Origin: Archangium lansingense
GTDB lineage: Bacteria > Myxococcota > Myxococcia > Myxococcales > Myxococcaceae
NCBI RefSeq assembly: GCF_026626635.1
Contig: NZ_JAPNKA010000001.1
Span: 7,316,001 to 7,380,000 of the forward strand
Length of the DNA: 64,000 bases
Direction of reading: 5' to 3'
In this document: piece after piece, positions 47,247 through 56,145 of the stretch
Position numbering within the stretch: the first letter of the stretch is position 1
Layout: every line of letters starts with the position of its first letter
The notes under the pieces: generated by a model
The model's database searches: none
What the model saw: the letters and a program-made list of their open reading frames with translations, nothing else
What the model was told of the DNA's origin: nothing
Program-made: the position numbers and the translations under genes

Positions 47247-48188
47247 CTAGAGCTTCACTTCGCCGACGGTCTTCTTCACCGACTCGAAGGACTTGTTGAG
47301 CTCGGCCTTCTCGGCGTCGTTGAGCTGCACGTCGATGATCTTCTCCACGCCGCCCGCGCCGATCTGCGTGGGGACGCCGAAGAAGTAGCCGCTGAGGCCG
47401 TACTGCCCCTCGAGCAGGGCGGCGGCCGGCAGCACGCGCTTGCGGTCGAGCAGGTAGCTCTCGGCCATGGCGATGGAGCTGGAGGCGGGAGCGAAGTAGG
47501 CGCTGCCCGTCTTGTAGAGGTTCACCAGCTCGGCGCCGCCCTTGCGGGTGCGGTCGATGATGGCGTCCAGCTTGTCCTTGGCGATCAGCTGGGTCAGGGG
47601 CACGCCGCCCACGGTGCTGTGGCGAACCAGCGGCACCATGTCGTCACCGTGGCCGCCGAGCACCAGCGCCTCCACGTCACGGATGGAGCAGCCGAGCGCC
47701 TCGGCCACGAAACACTTGAAGCGGCTGGTGTCGAGCACGCCCGCCATGCCGACGACCATGTTCTTGGGAAGTCCGGCGATCTTGTGGAGCGCGAACACCA
47801 TCGCGTCCAGCGGGTTGGCCACGTTGATCACGAAAGCGTTGGGGCAGTGCTGCTTGATGTTGGCCGCCACGTCCCGCATGATCTTCAGGTTGACGTCGAG
47901 CAGATCCTCGCGGCTCATGCCCGGCTTCCGGGGCACGCCAGCGGTGATGATGACGACGTCCGAGCCGGCCACGTCCTTCCAGTCAGTGGAACCAGTGACG
48001 CGGCAGTCGTAGCCGTCCACCGCGGAGAGCTGGTTGATGTCCAGCGCCTTGCCCTTGACCAGGCCCTCGGCCACGGGGATGTCGTAGAGGACGACGTCGC
48101 CGAGCTGCTTCTGCACCGCGAGCAGGGCCAGGTTGCCGCCGATCTGACCACCGCCGATAAGACCGATCTTCTTCTTGGTGTGAGCCAT
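47247..48188 (-). CDS. mdh: Malate dehydrogenase
   Basis: 313 aa, LDH-like type. NAD binding GLIGGGQIGGNLA, then ITAGVPRKPGMSREDLL, NPLDAMV, and the catalytic His in LGGHGDDMVPLVRH. It interconverts malate and oxaloacetate. icd lies 22 bp upstream, so icd-mdh is an operon. The stop is 8 bp from a palindromic repeat. Confidence 0.97.
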   Translation of the reverse strand: MAHTKKKIGLIGGGQIGGNLALLAVQKQLGDVVLYDIPVAEGLVKGKALDINQLSAVDGYDCRVTGSTDWKDVAGSDVVIITAGVPRKPGMSREDLLDVNLKIMRDVAANIKQHCPNAFVINVANPLDAMVFALHKIAGLPKNMVVGMAGVLDTSRFKCFVAEALGCSIRDVEALVLGGHGDDMVPLVRHSTVGGVPLTQLIAKDKLDAIIDRTRKGGAELVNLYKTGSAYFAPASSSIAMAESYLLDRKRVLPAAALLEGQYGLSGYFFGVPTQIGAGGVEKIIDVQLNDAEKAELNKSFESVKKTVGEVKL

Positions 48189-48210
48189 GTGGGTTGTCTC
48201 CCCGTAACGA

Positions 48211-49506
48211 CTACATGTTCTTGATGATGGCCTGGCCGAACTCGGAGCACTTCACCTCGGTGACGTTGCCCTGGTTCTCCTGGCGCATCAGGCGGGCGAA
48301 GTCGTAGGTGACCGTCTTGTTGGCGATGGCCTTGTCCATGCCCTGGATGATCAGGTCGGCGGCCTCGTGCCAGCCCATGTGGCGCAGCATCATCTCGCCG
48401 GAGAGGATGACCGAGCCCGGGTTCACCTTGTCCAGGTCCGCGTACTTGGGCGCGGTGCCATGGGTGGCCTCGAAGACGGCGTGGCCGGTGACGTAGTTGA
48501 TGTTGCCGCCCGGCGCGATGCCGATGCCGCCCACCTGCGCGGCCAGCGCGTCGGACAGGTAGTCACCGTTGAGGTTGAGCGTGGCGATCACGTCGAACTC
48601 GTCCGGACGCGTCAGCACCTGCTGCAGGGTGATGTCCGCGATGGAGTCCTTGATGATGATCTTCCCGGCGGACACGGCGGCCTTCTGCTCGGCGTTCGCG
48701 GCGTCCTCGTTCTTGGCGGCCTTGGTGGCCTCCCACTGATCCCAGGTGTAGACCTTCTCACCGAACTCGCGCACCGCCAGGTCGTAGCCCCACTTGCGGA
48801 AGGCGCCCTCGGTGAACTTCATGATGTTGCCCTTGTGCACGATCGTCACGCTCTTGCGCTTGTGGCGCACGGCGTACTCGATGGCGGCGCGCACCAGGCG
48901 CTCGGTGCCTTCCTTCGACACGGGCTTGATGCCGATGCCCACGTTCTCCGGGAAGCGGATCTTGCTGAAGTCCTTCGGGAACTCCTTCTTCAGGAAGTCG
49001 AGGAACTTCGCCGCGTTGGCGCTACCGGCCTCGAACTCGATACCGGCGTAGATGTCCTCGGTGTTCTCCCGGAAGATGGTCATGTCGACCTTCTCGGGGG
49101 TCTTCACCGGGCTGGGCACGCCCTTGAAGTAGCGCACGGGGCGCAGGCACACGTACAGGTCCAGCATCTGGCGCAGCGCGACGTTCAGCGAGCGGATGCC
49201 ACCACCCACCGGCGTGGTCAGCGGGCCCTTGATGCCCACCAGGTACTCGCGGAACGCGGCGACCGTCTCGTCGGGCAGCCAGTTGTTGACCGTCTTGAAC
49301 GCCTTCTCGCCGGCCAGCACCTCGAACCAGGAGATCTTCTTCTTGCCCTTGTAGGCCTTCTCCACCGCCGCGTCGAAGACGGCCTGCGAAGCGCGCCAGA
49401 TGTCGCGGCCGGTGCCGTCACCCTCGATGTAGGGGACGATGGGGTGATCCGGCACGGACAGCTTGCCGTTCTGCAGGGTGATCTTCTCGCCGCTCGGAGG
49501 GGCCAT
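48211..49506 (-). CDS. icd: NADP-dependent isocitrate dehydrogenase
   Basis: 431 aa from the ATG at 49506 (MAPPSGEKITLQNGKL), with AGGAGC upstream. The E. coli-type pattern has VPYIEGDGTG, the substrate-binding PVGGGIRSLNVALRQ with its Ser (the site regulated by phosphorylation in E. coli), and NLNGDYLSDALAAQVGGIGIAPG. It decarboxylates isocitrate to 2-oxoglutarate. A longer reading from 49665 is poorly coding and rejected. Confidence 0.97.
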   Translation of the reverse strand: MAPPSGEKITLQNGKLSVPDHPIVPYIEGDGTGRDIWRASQAVFDAAVEKAYKGKKKISWFEVLAGEKAFKTVNNWLPDETVAAFREYLVGIKGPLTTPVGGGIRSLNVALRQMLDLYVCLRPVRYFKGVPSPVKTPEKVDMTIFRENTEDIYAGIEFEAGSANAAKFLDFLKKEFPKDFSKIRFPENVGIGIKPVSKEGTERLVRAAIEYAVRHKRKSVTIVHKGNIMKFTEGAFRKWGYDLAVREFGEKVYTWDQWEATKAAKNEDAANAEQKAAVSAGKIIIKDSIADITLQQVLTRPDEFDVIATLNLNGDYLSDALAAQVGGIGIAPGGNINYVTGHAVFEATHGTAPKYADLDKVNPGSVILSGEMMLRHMGWHEAADLIIQGMDKAIANKTVTYDFARLMRQENQGNVTEVKCSEFGQAIIKNM

Positions 49507-49708
49507 GAACGAAGCTCCTGACACTGGGAAGGGTGTGACCTTGTGGGCGGCGGATGCTTTGCAACACTGGCCCCCCGCGTCAAGGATGTTCGGCAGCCCC
49601 CAAGCGCCCTGACTTATCGGATCCAATCCCCAACAGCGCTCCGACTGGGGAAGGCCACTCCCCAACCCCGCCCGCGGACCCTACTTCCGAAGACATCTCG
49701 GCGGCGTT

Positions 49709-50362
49709 TCAGCGCCGCGCCACGTCCCACCAGCCGAAGTGCATCGTCCGCTGCTCCATGAGCTGCACCCAGCCGGGCGCGTGCGCGTAGGCACGTGGCA
49801 ACAGGCCCGCGGCCTCAAGGGCTCGGGCTGTCTCCGTGAAGGACCAGAAGTACAGCGTCACCTCCTGGTCCGCTGTCTGGATCTGACGCAGTGCTTCCTC
49901 GTGCCCCTCCAGCCCCGGGCGGCGTTCGAGCACCGTGAAGAACAGCCGCCCTCCGGGTTTCAGTGCCGCGGAGACGTGGCCCAGCGTCCGCGGCAGGTCA
50001 TCGCAGAAGTCGAGGCACCCCACCGCCAACGCCACATCGAAACGGCCGAGTTTCTCGGGGATGGGCTCGCGGTAGCTGTGCACCCGGTACTCGCCCGACG
50101 GCCGGCCCCGCCTTGCCAGCTCGATCATCTCGGGTGAGAGATCCAACCCCACGACCTGTACGGTCGGCTCCAGCTCCCGCGTCAACTGCCCTGGGCCGCA
50201 TCCCACATCGAGCACCCGGGCGCCTGGGGCCACCGTCTCCCCGAGAAACCGCTCCACCCTCCCCTCGTACCGTTGCAGGGAGGGGAAGAAGGCCTCGTAG
50301 ACTCCGGCGATCTCCCCGTACACCTGCCGGACTCCCTGCTCCTGTTCGTCGGTTGTCGGCAT
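49709..50362 (-). CDS. Class I SAM-dependent methyltransferase
   Basis: 217 aa. SAM-binding motif I is VLDVGCGPGQLTREL, then VVGLDLSPEM (acidic residue binding ribose), a DVALAVGCLDF post-I block and LKPGGRLFFTVLER. The substrate cannot be told. It is monocistronic and divergent from the DUF4105 gene; a half repeat lies between the two starts. Confidence 0.85.
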   Translation of the reverse strand: MPTTDEQEQGVRQVYGEIAGVYEAFFPSLQRYEGRVERFLGETVAPGARVLDVGCGPGQLTRELEPTVQVVGLDLSPEMIELARRGRPSGEYRVHSYREPIPEKLGRFDVALAVGCLDFCDDLPRTLGHVSAALKPGGRLFFTVLERRPGLEGHEEALRQIQTADQEVTLYFWSFTETARALEAAGLLPRAYAHAPGWVQLMEQRTMHFGWWDVARR

Positions 50363-50379
50363 CTCACGCGGAAACTTAG

Positions 50380-50402
50380 ACCCTCACCCCGTCCCTCTCC
50401 CA
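50380..50402. repeat. Truncated copy of the dispersed repeat
   Basis: Contains GACCCTCACCCCGTCCCTCTCCC but not the downstream GGGAGAGGG half, so the palindrome is lost. It lies between divergent genes, where the other copies lie between convergent or tandem ones. Confidence 0.6.
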
Positions 50403-50455
50403 GCTTCCGTGAATGCTGCGGACCTGGGGCTCGTGACGGATACTCCCGGTCGTTC

Positions 50456-51475
50456 ATGCGCTTTCTCTCCCTCGCCGGTCAGTTCGCCCTCCTCGCCATC
50501 GGCCTGGCGTGGCTCGTCCCCGCCGTCCTCCTCACCGGTGGAGGTGCCCAGGGCATCTCCTGGTGGCGCTATGGAGTGGCCGGGGTCCTCGTCCTTGCCG
50601 TAGTCCTCGCCTGGCATCTGGGCTCTCGTGGGCTCGCGCTGGGAGTTCTCGCCGTGCTCTTCGTCGGTGTGTTCGTCTGGACGCGCACCGTGCAGCCCTC
50701 GCACACCCGCGACTGGGCTCCGGATCTCGTCCTCGCCTCCCACGCCGAGGTGCAGGGCTCCCGCGTCACCCTCCACGACATCCGCAACTTCCGCTACCGC
50801 AGCACCACCGACTGGGACGCCGCCTGGTACTCCGCCACCTACGACACCCGGGACCTCGTCCGCGCCTGGTTCATCGTCGAGCCCTTCTCCGGCTTCGAGG
50901 GCGCCGCTCACACCATGGTCAGCTTCGAGTTCTCTGGAGATCGCTTCGTCGCCTTCTCCGTGGAGATCCGCCGCGAGCGCGGTGAGACGTATTCAGTCCT
51001 CGGGGGCCTGTTCCGCCAGTACGAGATCATCTACGTCGCCGGTGACGAGCGCGACCTCATCCAACTGCGCAGCAACCATCGCCGCGACGACGTCTACCTC
51101 TATCCCGTCCGCGCCTCTCAGGAGCGCACCGTCGCGTTCTTCCTCGACATGGTGCAGCGCATGAACGGCCTCCAGGCCCAACCTGAGTTCTACAACTCGA
51201 TCACCAGCAACTGCACCACCAACCTCGTGCGGCACCTCGAGAAGGTCAGCGAGACCAATGTCCCCTACGACCACCGCACCCTGCTGCCCGCCTACTCCGA
51301 CGAGCTCGCCTTCGCGCTGGGCTTGATCGACTCCGACGTGAGCCTCGCCGAGACGCGCGAGCGCCATCGCATCAACACGCTCGCCCTCGCCGCACAGGAT
51401 CGCGACGACTTCTCACTCCGCATCCGCGGGCGCGCCCCAACCGCGAATCCCGCCGCCGCGGCCTCGGGGCCGTGA
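50456..51475 (+). CDS. DUF4105 / Lnb N-terminal domain membrane protein
   Basis: 339 aa. Three N-terminal membrane helices (about 5-75) are followed by a periplasmic domain with the DUF4105 hallmarks: NFRYRSTTDWDAAWY, the acidic SFEFSGDRFVAFSVEIRRE strand pair and the Cys motif NSITSNCTTNLVRHL. Related domains occur in lipoprotein intramolecular transacylase (Lnb) and look like thiol hydrolases or acyltransferases. The Cys is intact. The start at 50456 gives MRFLSLAGQF; a longer reading from 50273 is rejected. It is convergent with a deacetylase remnant 2 bp away. Confidence 0.82.
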   Translation: MRFLSLAGQFALLAIGLAWLVPAVLLTGGGAQGISWWRYGVAGVLVLAVVLAWHLGSRGLALGVLAVLFVGVFVWTRTVQPSHTRDWAPDLVLASHAEVQGSRVTLHDIRNFRYRSTTDWDAAWYSATYDTRDLVRAWFIVEPFSGFEGAAHTMVSFEFSGDRFVAFSVEIRRERGETYSVLGGLFRQYEIIYVAGDERDLIQLRSNHRRDDVYLYPVRASQERTVAFFLDMVQRMNGLQAQPEFYNSITSNCTTNLVRHLEKVSETNVPYDHRTLLPAYSDELAFALGLIDSDVSLAETRERHRINTLALAAQDRDDFSLRIRGRAPTANPAAAASGP

Positions 51476-51476
51476 T

Positions 51477-51754
51477 TCAGTTCGTCGGTGGCACCGCATT
51501 CGCCGTGATGGCCCCGGCAGCCGGAGCAATCCCTCCGAGCGCCAGCAGCTCCGACACCGTCACGAAGCGGTACCCCTGCTCGGCCCGTCATCGAACGTCA
51601 GCGCCACCACCTTCTCGGGCGTCTCCACCCGGGGATAGAGCTCGCCGAAGAGCTGGTAGGTCCACGACCTCGAGAGCTGCCACAGGCCCACCAGCAGCCC
51701 CAGCACCACGAGCGGCGTCCCCACGGCCCATCGAATCCATCGCTTCCGGTTCAT
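51477..51754 (-). pseudogene. Polysaccharide deacetylase remnant with the catalytic core deleted
   Basis: From the ATG at 51754 it reads a membrane anchor (MNRKRWIRWAVGTPLVVLGL) and then EKVVALTFDDGP, the first motif of NodB-type deacetylases. Right after that the sequence jumps, out of frame, to EQGYRFVTVSELLAL, the usual C-terminal end of these enzymes, finishing PPTN-stop at 51477. The roughly 150 residues with the metal-binding His-x3-His and later motifs are missing. The junction is near 51577-51592. Reading straight on from the anchor gives a premature stop after SRGTAS. Confidence 0.75.
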
Positions 51755-51987
51755 GCCGGCGCACTTTGCACGCGCCGGACCCAGCTTCCCTGCCCACCTG
51801 ACGGCCGAGGTGTGGCGCTCCGGGCACATCCCACGCGGGCAGTAGGACGAGGAGAGAGGGACGCCGCCCGCATGTTCGCTCCACGTGTGGGCCTGCGAGC
51901 CGCTCCATGCCCTTCCCGTCCACTAGCGCACAAGCCTACTTCGCAGGTCTGGTCGTTTCACCTTGAGTATTGAATAATCCGCGAATC

Positions 51988-53697
51988 ATGCAACAAGCAG
52001 TTACCCCGAATAGGTCTGGTTCGGTGGGCCCGCAGCTCCTGGCCGACTACCTCCGTGATGATGCCGCCACGCGCGAGGCAGACGTCGCCCGGTTCATCTG
52101 CGCGGCAGCGGTCTGCTTCGTCGCCGCCACCCTTCTGCTGGGACCCGCCATCGGTTGGCCCCGCGCGCTCGCCGTGGCCGGCATGACGGCAGCCTACGGT
52201 GGTTATTACGGGTGGCTCTCCCGGGTGCTCCAGCGCGGATGGTTCCATCCCGCCATCTGCTGGCTCAACGTCTCCTTGGAGATCTCCGTCGGCGTCTTCG
52301 AGTTCCTGCTCGATCTGCACTTCGAGAACGCCGAGCAGGCCCTCACCAACCCCACCTCGATCCTCTGGGGCGCCTTCATCATCCTCGCGTCGATGCGCTC
52401 CAATCGGAAGCTGGCCATCTTCGCCGGAGCCCTCGCCGCCACCGCGTCGCTGCTCCTGTACTGGTTGTTGGCCTGGCCGCGGCTGCAGGCACCGATTCCC
52501 CTGATGCTCTCGCCGCCGCTCATCACCCTGCGAGCCCTGTACCTCTTCCTCACCGGCTGTGTCGCGGCGCTCGTGGCCAGCCACCTGCTGCGCAAAGCCG
52601 AGGAGGCCCTGCGTGCCGTGCGCGCCAGGGAGCTGCTCGGCAAGTACTTCCTCCACGAGCGGCTAGGCGTGGGCGGCATGGCCGAGGTCTTCCGCGCCAC
52701 CTACAGCCCGGAGGGTGGTTTCGAGAAGCGGGTGGCCCTCAAGCGCATCCTCCCGAGCCATGCTGGGGATCCCCACTTCGTCACCCTCTTCCGCCGCGAG
52801 GCCGAGCTGGGCTCGCTGCTGCACCACCCCAACATCGTCCAGGTGCTCGACGTGGGCCGCTTTGGCGACACCTACTTCATGGCCATGGAGTTCATCGAGG
52901 GCGTGTCCCTCCGCGAGCTGCTCAAGGCCCACGGCCCCCTCCCCTTGGCCACCGTGGCGTACCTGGGCTCCGAGCTCGCCGCTGCACTCGACTACGTCCA
53001 CCACCGCACGGCCAGCAACGGCACGCCCCTCAACCTCGTCCACCGGGACATCAACCCGCCCAACATCCTTCTGTCTCGCATCGGAGAGGTGAAGCTGGGC
53101 GACTTCGGCATCGCCCGGGCGGCCCACCACGTCTCCCTCACCCTGACGGGCCGAGTCGTCGGCAAGCCTGGCTACATGGCCCCGGAGCAGGCCCGTGCCG
53201 CTCCTTTCGACGCCCGCGCGGATCTCTTCGCGCTCGGCCTCACCCTCTACGAGGCACTCACCGGCCGCCGCGTCATCCCCTGTGAGGCCTCCCAGGATGC
53301 CCGGTGGGGCTTCACCCAGAGGACCTTTCCCCCGCCGTCCACCTTCCGCTCGGAGGTGCCTCCGATTCTGGATGCGATCGTCCTGGAGTTGCTCCAGTGG
53401 GAGCCGCACGAGCGGACGCCGTACGCCCAGCGGCTGCGCGAGCAGTTGTGCTCGCTGACCGACGAGGCCGCGCCCTATCCGCGGGGGCAGGCCCTGCTGG
53501 CACGTGCCGTCCACGAGGTGCTCGCCAACAGGCAGGCGGAGCCCGCCGTTCCTCAGGCAGAGCAGGAGACCAAGACGCGCGCCGCCCAAGTCAGGCCCTC
53601 GGGAATGGCTGTGCCGGCGAGGAACCAGGCCCAGACGCGGCTGGACTTCCGGCCATCCCGCCCGATCCCTACCCTGGAAGACCGCACGCGTAGTTGA
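51988..53697 (+). CDS. Membrane Ser/Thr protein kinase with N-terminal helices
   Basis: About 569 aa from the ATG at 51988 (MQQAVTPNRS); a TTG at 51970 is an alternative. Five or six membrane helices fill residues about 30-205. The kinase domain (about 217-480) has the Gly loop RLGVGGMAEV, VALKR Lys, the helix C Glu in RREAELGSL, catalytic loop HRDINPPN (Asn where Lys is usual), DFG and MAPEQ. The tail is charged and disordered. The sensor-first, kinase-last order places the kinase in the cytoplasm. It is convergent with the PilT-like gene. The ligand is unknown. Confidence 0.9.
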   Translation: MQQAVTPNRSGSVGPQLLADYLRDDAATREADVARFICAAAVCFVAATLLLGPAIGWPRALAVAGMTAAYGGYYGWLSRVLQRGWFHPAICWLNVSLEISVGVFEFLLDLHFENAEQALTNPTSILWGAFIILASMRSNRKLAIFAGALAATASLLLYWLLAWPRLQAPIPLMLSPPLITLRALYLFLTGCVAALVASHLLRKAEEALRAVRARELLGKYFLHERLGVGGMAEVFRATYSPEGGFEKRVALKRILPSHAGDPHFVTLFRREAELGSLLHHPNIVQVLDVGRFGDTYFMAMEFIEGVSLRELLKAHGPLPLATVAYLGSELAAALDYVHHRTASNGTPLNLVHRDINPPNILLSRIGEVKLGDFGIARAAHHVSLTLTGRVVGKPGYMAPEQARAAPFDARADLFALGLTLYEALTGRRVIPCEASQDARWGFTQRTFPPPSTFRSEVPPILDAIVLELLQWEPHERTPYAQRLREQLCSLTDEAAPYPRGQALLARAVHEVLANRQAEPAVPQAEQETKTRAAQVRPSGMAVPARNQAQTRLDFRPSRPIPTLEDRTRS

Positions 53698-53716
53698 GCC
53701 TGCGCACCGCTCCCGC

Positions 53717-54790
53717 TCACTCGAACTCGAGCGCTCGCTGGAAGTCCGCCGGGTTGGTGGCCGCGCTCTGCGCCGTCTCCAGGGTGATGACCCCCTGACG
53801 GTAGAGCTGGCTCAGGTGCTGATCGAAGGACTGCATGCCGAACATGTCTCGGCCCTTCTCGATGACGTCCTTGAGCTCGTTGGCCCGATCCTCGCGGATG
53901 TACTGCTCCACCGACTTGGTCTGGACCATGATCTCCAGCGCCACCGTGCGCCCCTTACCGTCCGCCTTGGGCAACAGCCGCTGCGAGATGGTCGCCTTCA
54001 GGCTGTCCGCCAGGCGCATGCGCACCATGGACTGCTCCTCGGCCGGGAACACCGAGATGAGGCGGTTGATGGTGCGCGAGGCGTCCGTCGTGTGCACCGT
54101 CGACAGCACCAGGTGGCCCGTCTCCGAGGCCTTGAGCGCGATGTCGATCGTCTCCGTGTCGCGCATCTCGCCCACGAGAATCACGTCCGGGTCCTGACGG
54201 AGCGCGGCGCGCAGGGCGATGGCGAAGTTCTCCGTGTCCGGGCCGATCTCCCGCTGGGAGATGGAGGACTTGAGGTTCTTGTAGATGAACTCGACCGGGT
54301 CCTCGATGGTGAGGATGTGCAGGTTCTCGGTGCGGTTGATGTGATCGATCATCGACGCGAGCGTCGAGCTCTTGCCCGAGCCCGTGGCCCCCGTCACCAG
54401 CACCAGCCCGCGATCGTTGGCGGCGATCGACTTGAGCACCTGCGGCAGCCCCAGCCCGTCGATGGTGGGAATCTCATCCGGGATGATGCGCAGGATGCAC
54501 GCCAGCGTGCCTCGCTGCCGGTAGATGTTCACCCGGAAGCGCGCCACCCCGGGCAACCCGTAGGAGGTGTCGTACTCCTGCAGGCTGTCCACCTGATTCT
54601 TCGTCAGCGGATCGCTGATGATGTGGAGCGCGACCTGTTTGGTGTGGTCCGGATGAAGCTTCTCCATCTTCAACGGCCGCAGCACACCGTTGACCCGGTA
54701 GATGGGAGGATCGCCCGGCCGGAAGTGGATGTCCGAAGCGCCATTCTGCACGCCGACCGTGAGCAGCTTGTTGAACGTTGCCAGATCCAG
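53717..54790 (-). CDS. PilT/VirB11-family twitching-motility ATPase
   Basis: About 357 aa. Walker A GATGSGKSS, Asp box ILTIEDPVEFI, Walker B ILVGEMRD, His box HLVLSTVHTTD and the C-terminal SVEQYIREDR (AIRNLIRE-like) mark a PilT retraction ATPase. The usual N-terminus LDLATFNKLLTVGVQNGASDIHF extends 13 residues before the first GTG and would start at CTG 54790, with AGAGAGG eight bases upstream. Its usual partner pilU or pil genes are not nearby. Myxobacteria have several PilT paralogues, so the symbol pilT is not assigned. It is convergent with the kinase. Confidence 0.88.
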   Translation of the reverse strand: MDLATFNKLLTVGVQNGASDIHFRPGDPPIYRVNGVLRPLKMEKLHPDHTKQVALHIISDPLTKNQVDSLQEYDTSYGLPGVARFRVNIYRQRGTLACILRIIPDEIPTIDGLGLPQVLKSIAANDRGLVLVTGATGSGKSSTLASMIDHINRTENLHILTIEDPVEFIYKNLKSSISQREIGPDTENFAIALRAALRQDPDVILVGEMRDTETIDIALKASETGHLVLSTVHTTDASRTINRLISVFPAEEQSMVRMRLADSLKATISQRLLPKADGKGRTVALEIMVQTKSVEQYIREDRANELKDVIEKGRDMFGMQSFDQHLSQLYRQGVITLETAQSAATNPADFQRALEFE

Positions 54791-54954
54791 GGGAGTGACC
54801 TCTCTCGTCAGCCGGAGATTCTAGGCCAAAGCACCCCGGACCCGCCAAAAACATGACAGGCCCCCCCCTTCCGCGCCTCTTTCCGGCCTCTCCAGTTTTC
54901 ACCGCGCCGTCACACCCGGTGCATCTGGCACGCGGTAGGGATTCCAGGTAGGAA

Positions 54955-55389
54955 ATGGAGCCGTTCCCGGGCTCCGTTCAGGCGAGGTTCCTCCTGTTCC
55001 AGGTCAAGGTCGCGCAGTCGAAAACGCACGTCGAAGTCACCCTGGAAGGCACTATCCGCACGGACGAGATGCAGCAGTTCGTCGAGCAGTCCGTCCAGGC
55101 CGTGAAGTCCCTCGCGGCTCAGGGACGGGGCGTCAAGGTTCTCGCCGACCTGCGCCAGCTGCGGACCACCTCGCCCGAGGCGGCGGAGCTCCTCCGGCAG
55201 GGGCAGGCCGCCGCCATCCAGGCCGGCATGCGGCGGATCGCCGAGCTCGTCGGCAGCGAGCTCACCGCGCTCCAGCTCAACCGCATCGCCCGCGGCAGCG
55301 GCATGGACCGCATCCTGCGCCGCTTCAACACCGAGGAGGAGGCTCGCGCCTGGCTCTTCGAGGCCGACGACACGCTCGACGCCGCGTGA
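54955..55389 (+). CDS. STAS/SpoIIAA-like domain protein
   Basis: 144 aa from the ATG at 54955, with GGTAGGAA upstream. A beta-alpha-beta pattern (VEVTLEGTIRTDEMQQF, KVLADLRQLRTTSPEA, GMRRIAELVGSEL) matches the SpoIIAA-like/STAS-SEC14 domain. No phosphorylatable Ser in the usual place was identified. It may bind partners or small molecules. It stands alone. Confidence 0.65.
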   Translation: MEPFPGSVQARFLLFQVKVAQSKTHVEVTLEGTIRTDEMQQFVEQSVQAVKSLAAQGRGVKVLADLRQLRTTSPEAAELLRQGQAAAIQAGMRRIAELVGSELTALQLNRIARGSGMDRILRRFNTEEEARAWLFEADDTLDAA

Positions 55390-55444
55390 CCCCGCTGGCT
55401 CACGGCAAGGCGAACAGCCGCGGCGGTCTCCGGTACGGGGAGCC

Positions 55445-56032
55445 TCAGACCTCTCCGGACGTCGCCCGGTCCGTGATGCCGAGGTAGCGCTCGATGAGGC
55501 GCTCGAGGGCCCGGGCCTCCTCGCGCCTCGGGAAGTCCTTCACCAGGTGAACGACGCGCCCGTCCTTCAGCGTCGCGTTGAGGGAGTAGCGGGTGGAGGT
55601 GGTGTTCCGGTCGCGGCTTCGGCTCACGTGCTCCTCGCACCAGAGCTGGGCCACTTCCGAGGCGTCCACCTCGCGGCTCAGCGCCGCGGGCAGGGGCCCC
55701 GAGCGCACGGACAGCCTCTCCCGGGTGGCCGTGAGGACCGTGCGGTTGAGAAAGGACGTGAGCGCTCCGTACGTGAGCAGGGCCGAGAAGAAGACCCACC
55801 AGAGGCCCGCGTTGCGAAAGTCCGTGTCCTCGGGCTTGAGGTTCACCGCCACCCAGAACCATGCGGGCGCGACGAGAGCGAAGATGACCGCGACGGTGAC
55901 GAACAGGGGCCCGTTGCCATTGTCCCTCCAGTGCCACGTCACGGTGAGCCCCGATGCTCCGTGCTCGACGTGGAAGCGCTTGGGAAGGGCTCTGCTCCGG
56001 GAAGTCCCAGGGGTGTGGCTTTTTCGTTTCAC
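55445..56032 (-). CDS. Two-helix membrane protein, function unknown
   Basis: 195 aa. Two membrane helices (about 42-62 and 76-95) are followed by a cytosolic domain of mixed strands with WCEEHVSRSRDRNTTSTRYSL and a helix ending RYLGITDRA. The pattern looks like a PH-type (DUF304-like) domain with the short loop between helices, but I cannot confirm it. It is divergent from the lipoprotein gene (113 bp apart). Confidence 0.6.
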   Translation of the reverse strand: MKRKSHTPGTSRSRALPKRFHVEHGASGLTVTWHWRDNGNGPLFVTVAVIFALVAPAWFWVAVNLKPEDTDFRNAGLWWVFFSALLTYGALTSFLNRTVLTATRERLSVRSGPLPAALSREVDASEVAQLWCEEHVSRSRDRNTTSTRYSLNATLKDGRVVHLVKDFPRREEARALERLIERYLGITDRATSGEV

Positions 56033-56145
56033 GGGGTATGGACCTGTCCATCACACAGAATCATGTCACGGGACTGATACAGGCCCCGCCCGTAGCGTGT
56101 CACAGGCTTGTGGTACGTGGGGAGCTTCACCCTGGAGCCCCCCCC

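Noticed and set aside
49507..49665. Longer start for icd
   Set aside because: The extra residues do not resemble isocitrate dehydrogenase; AGGAGC precedes the ATG at 49506.
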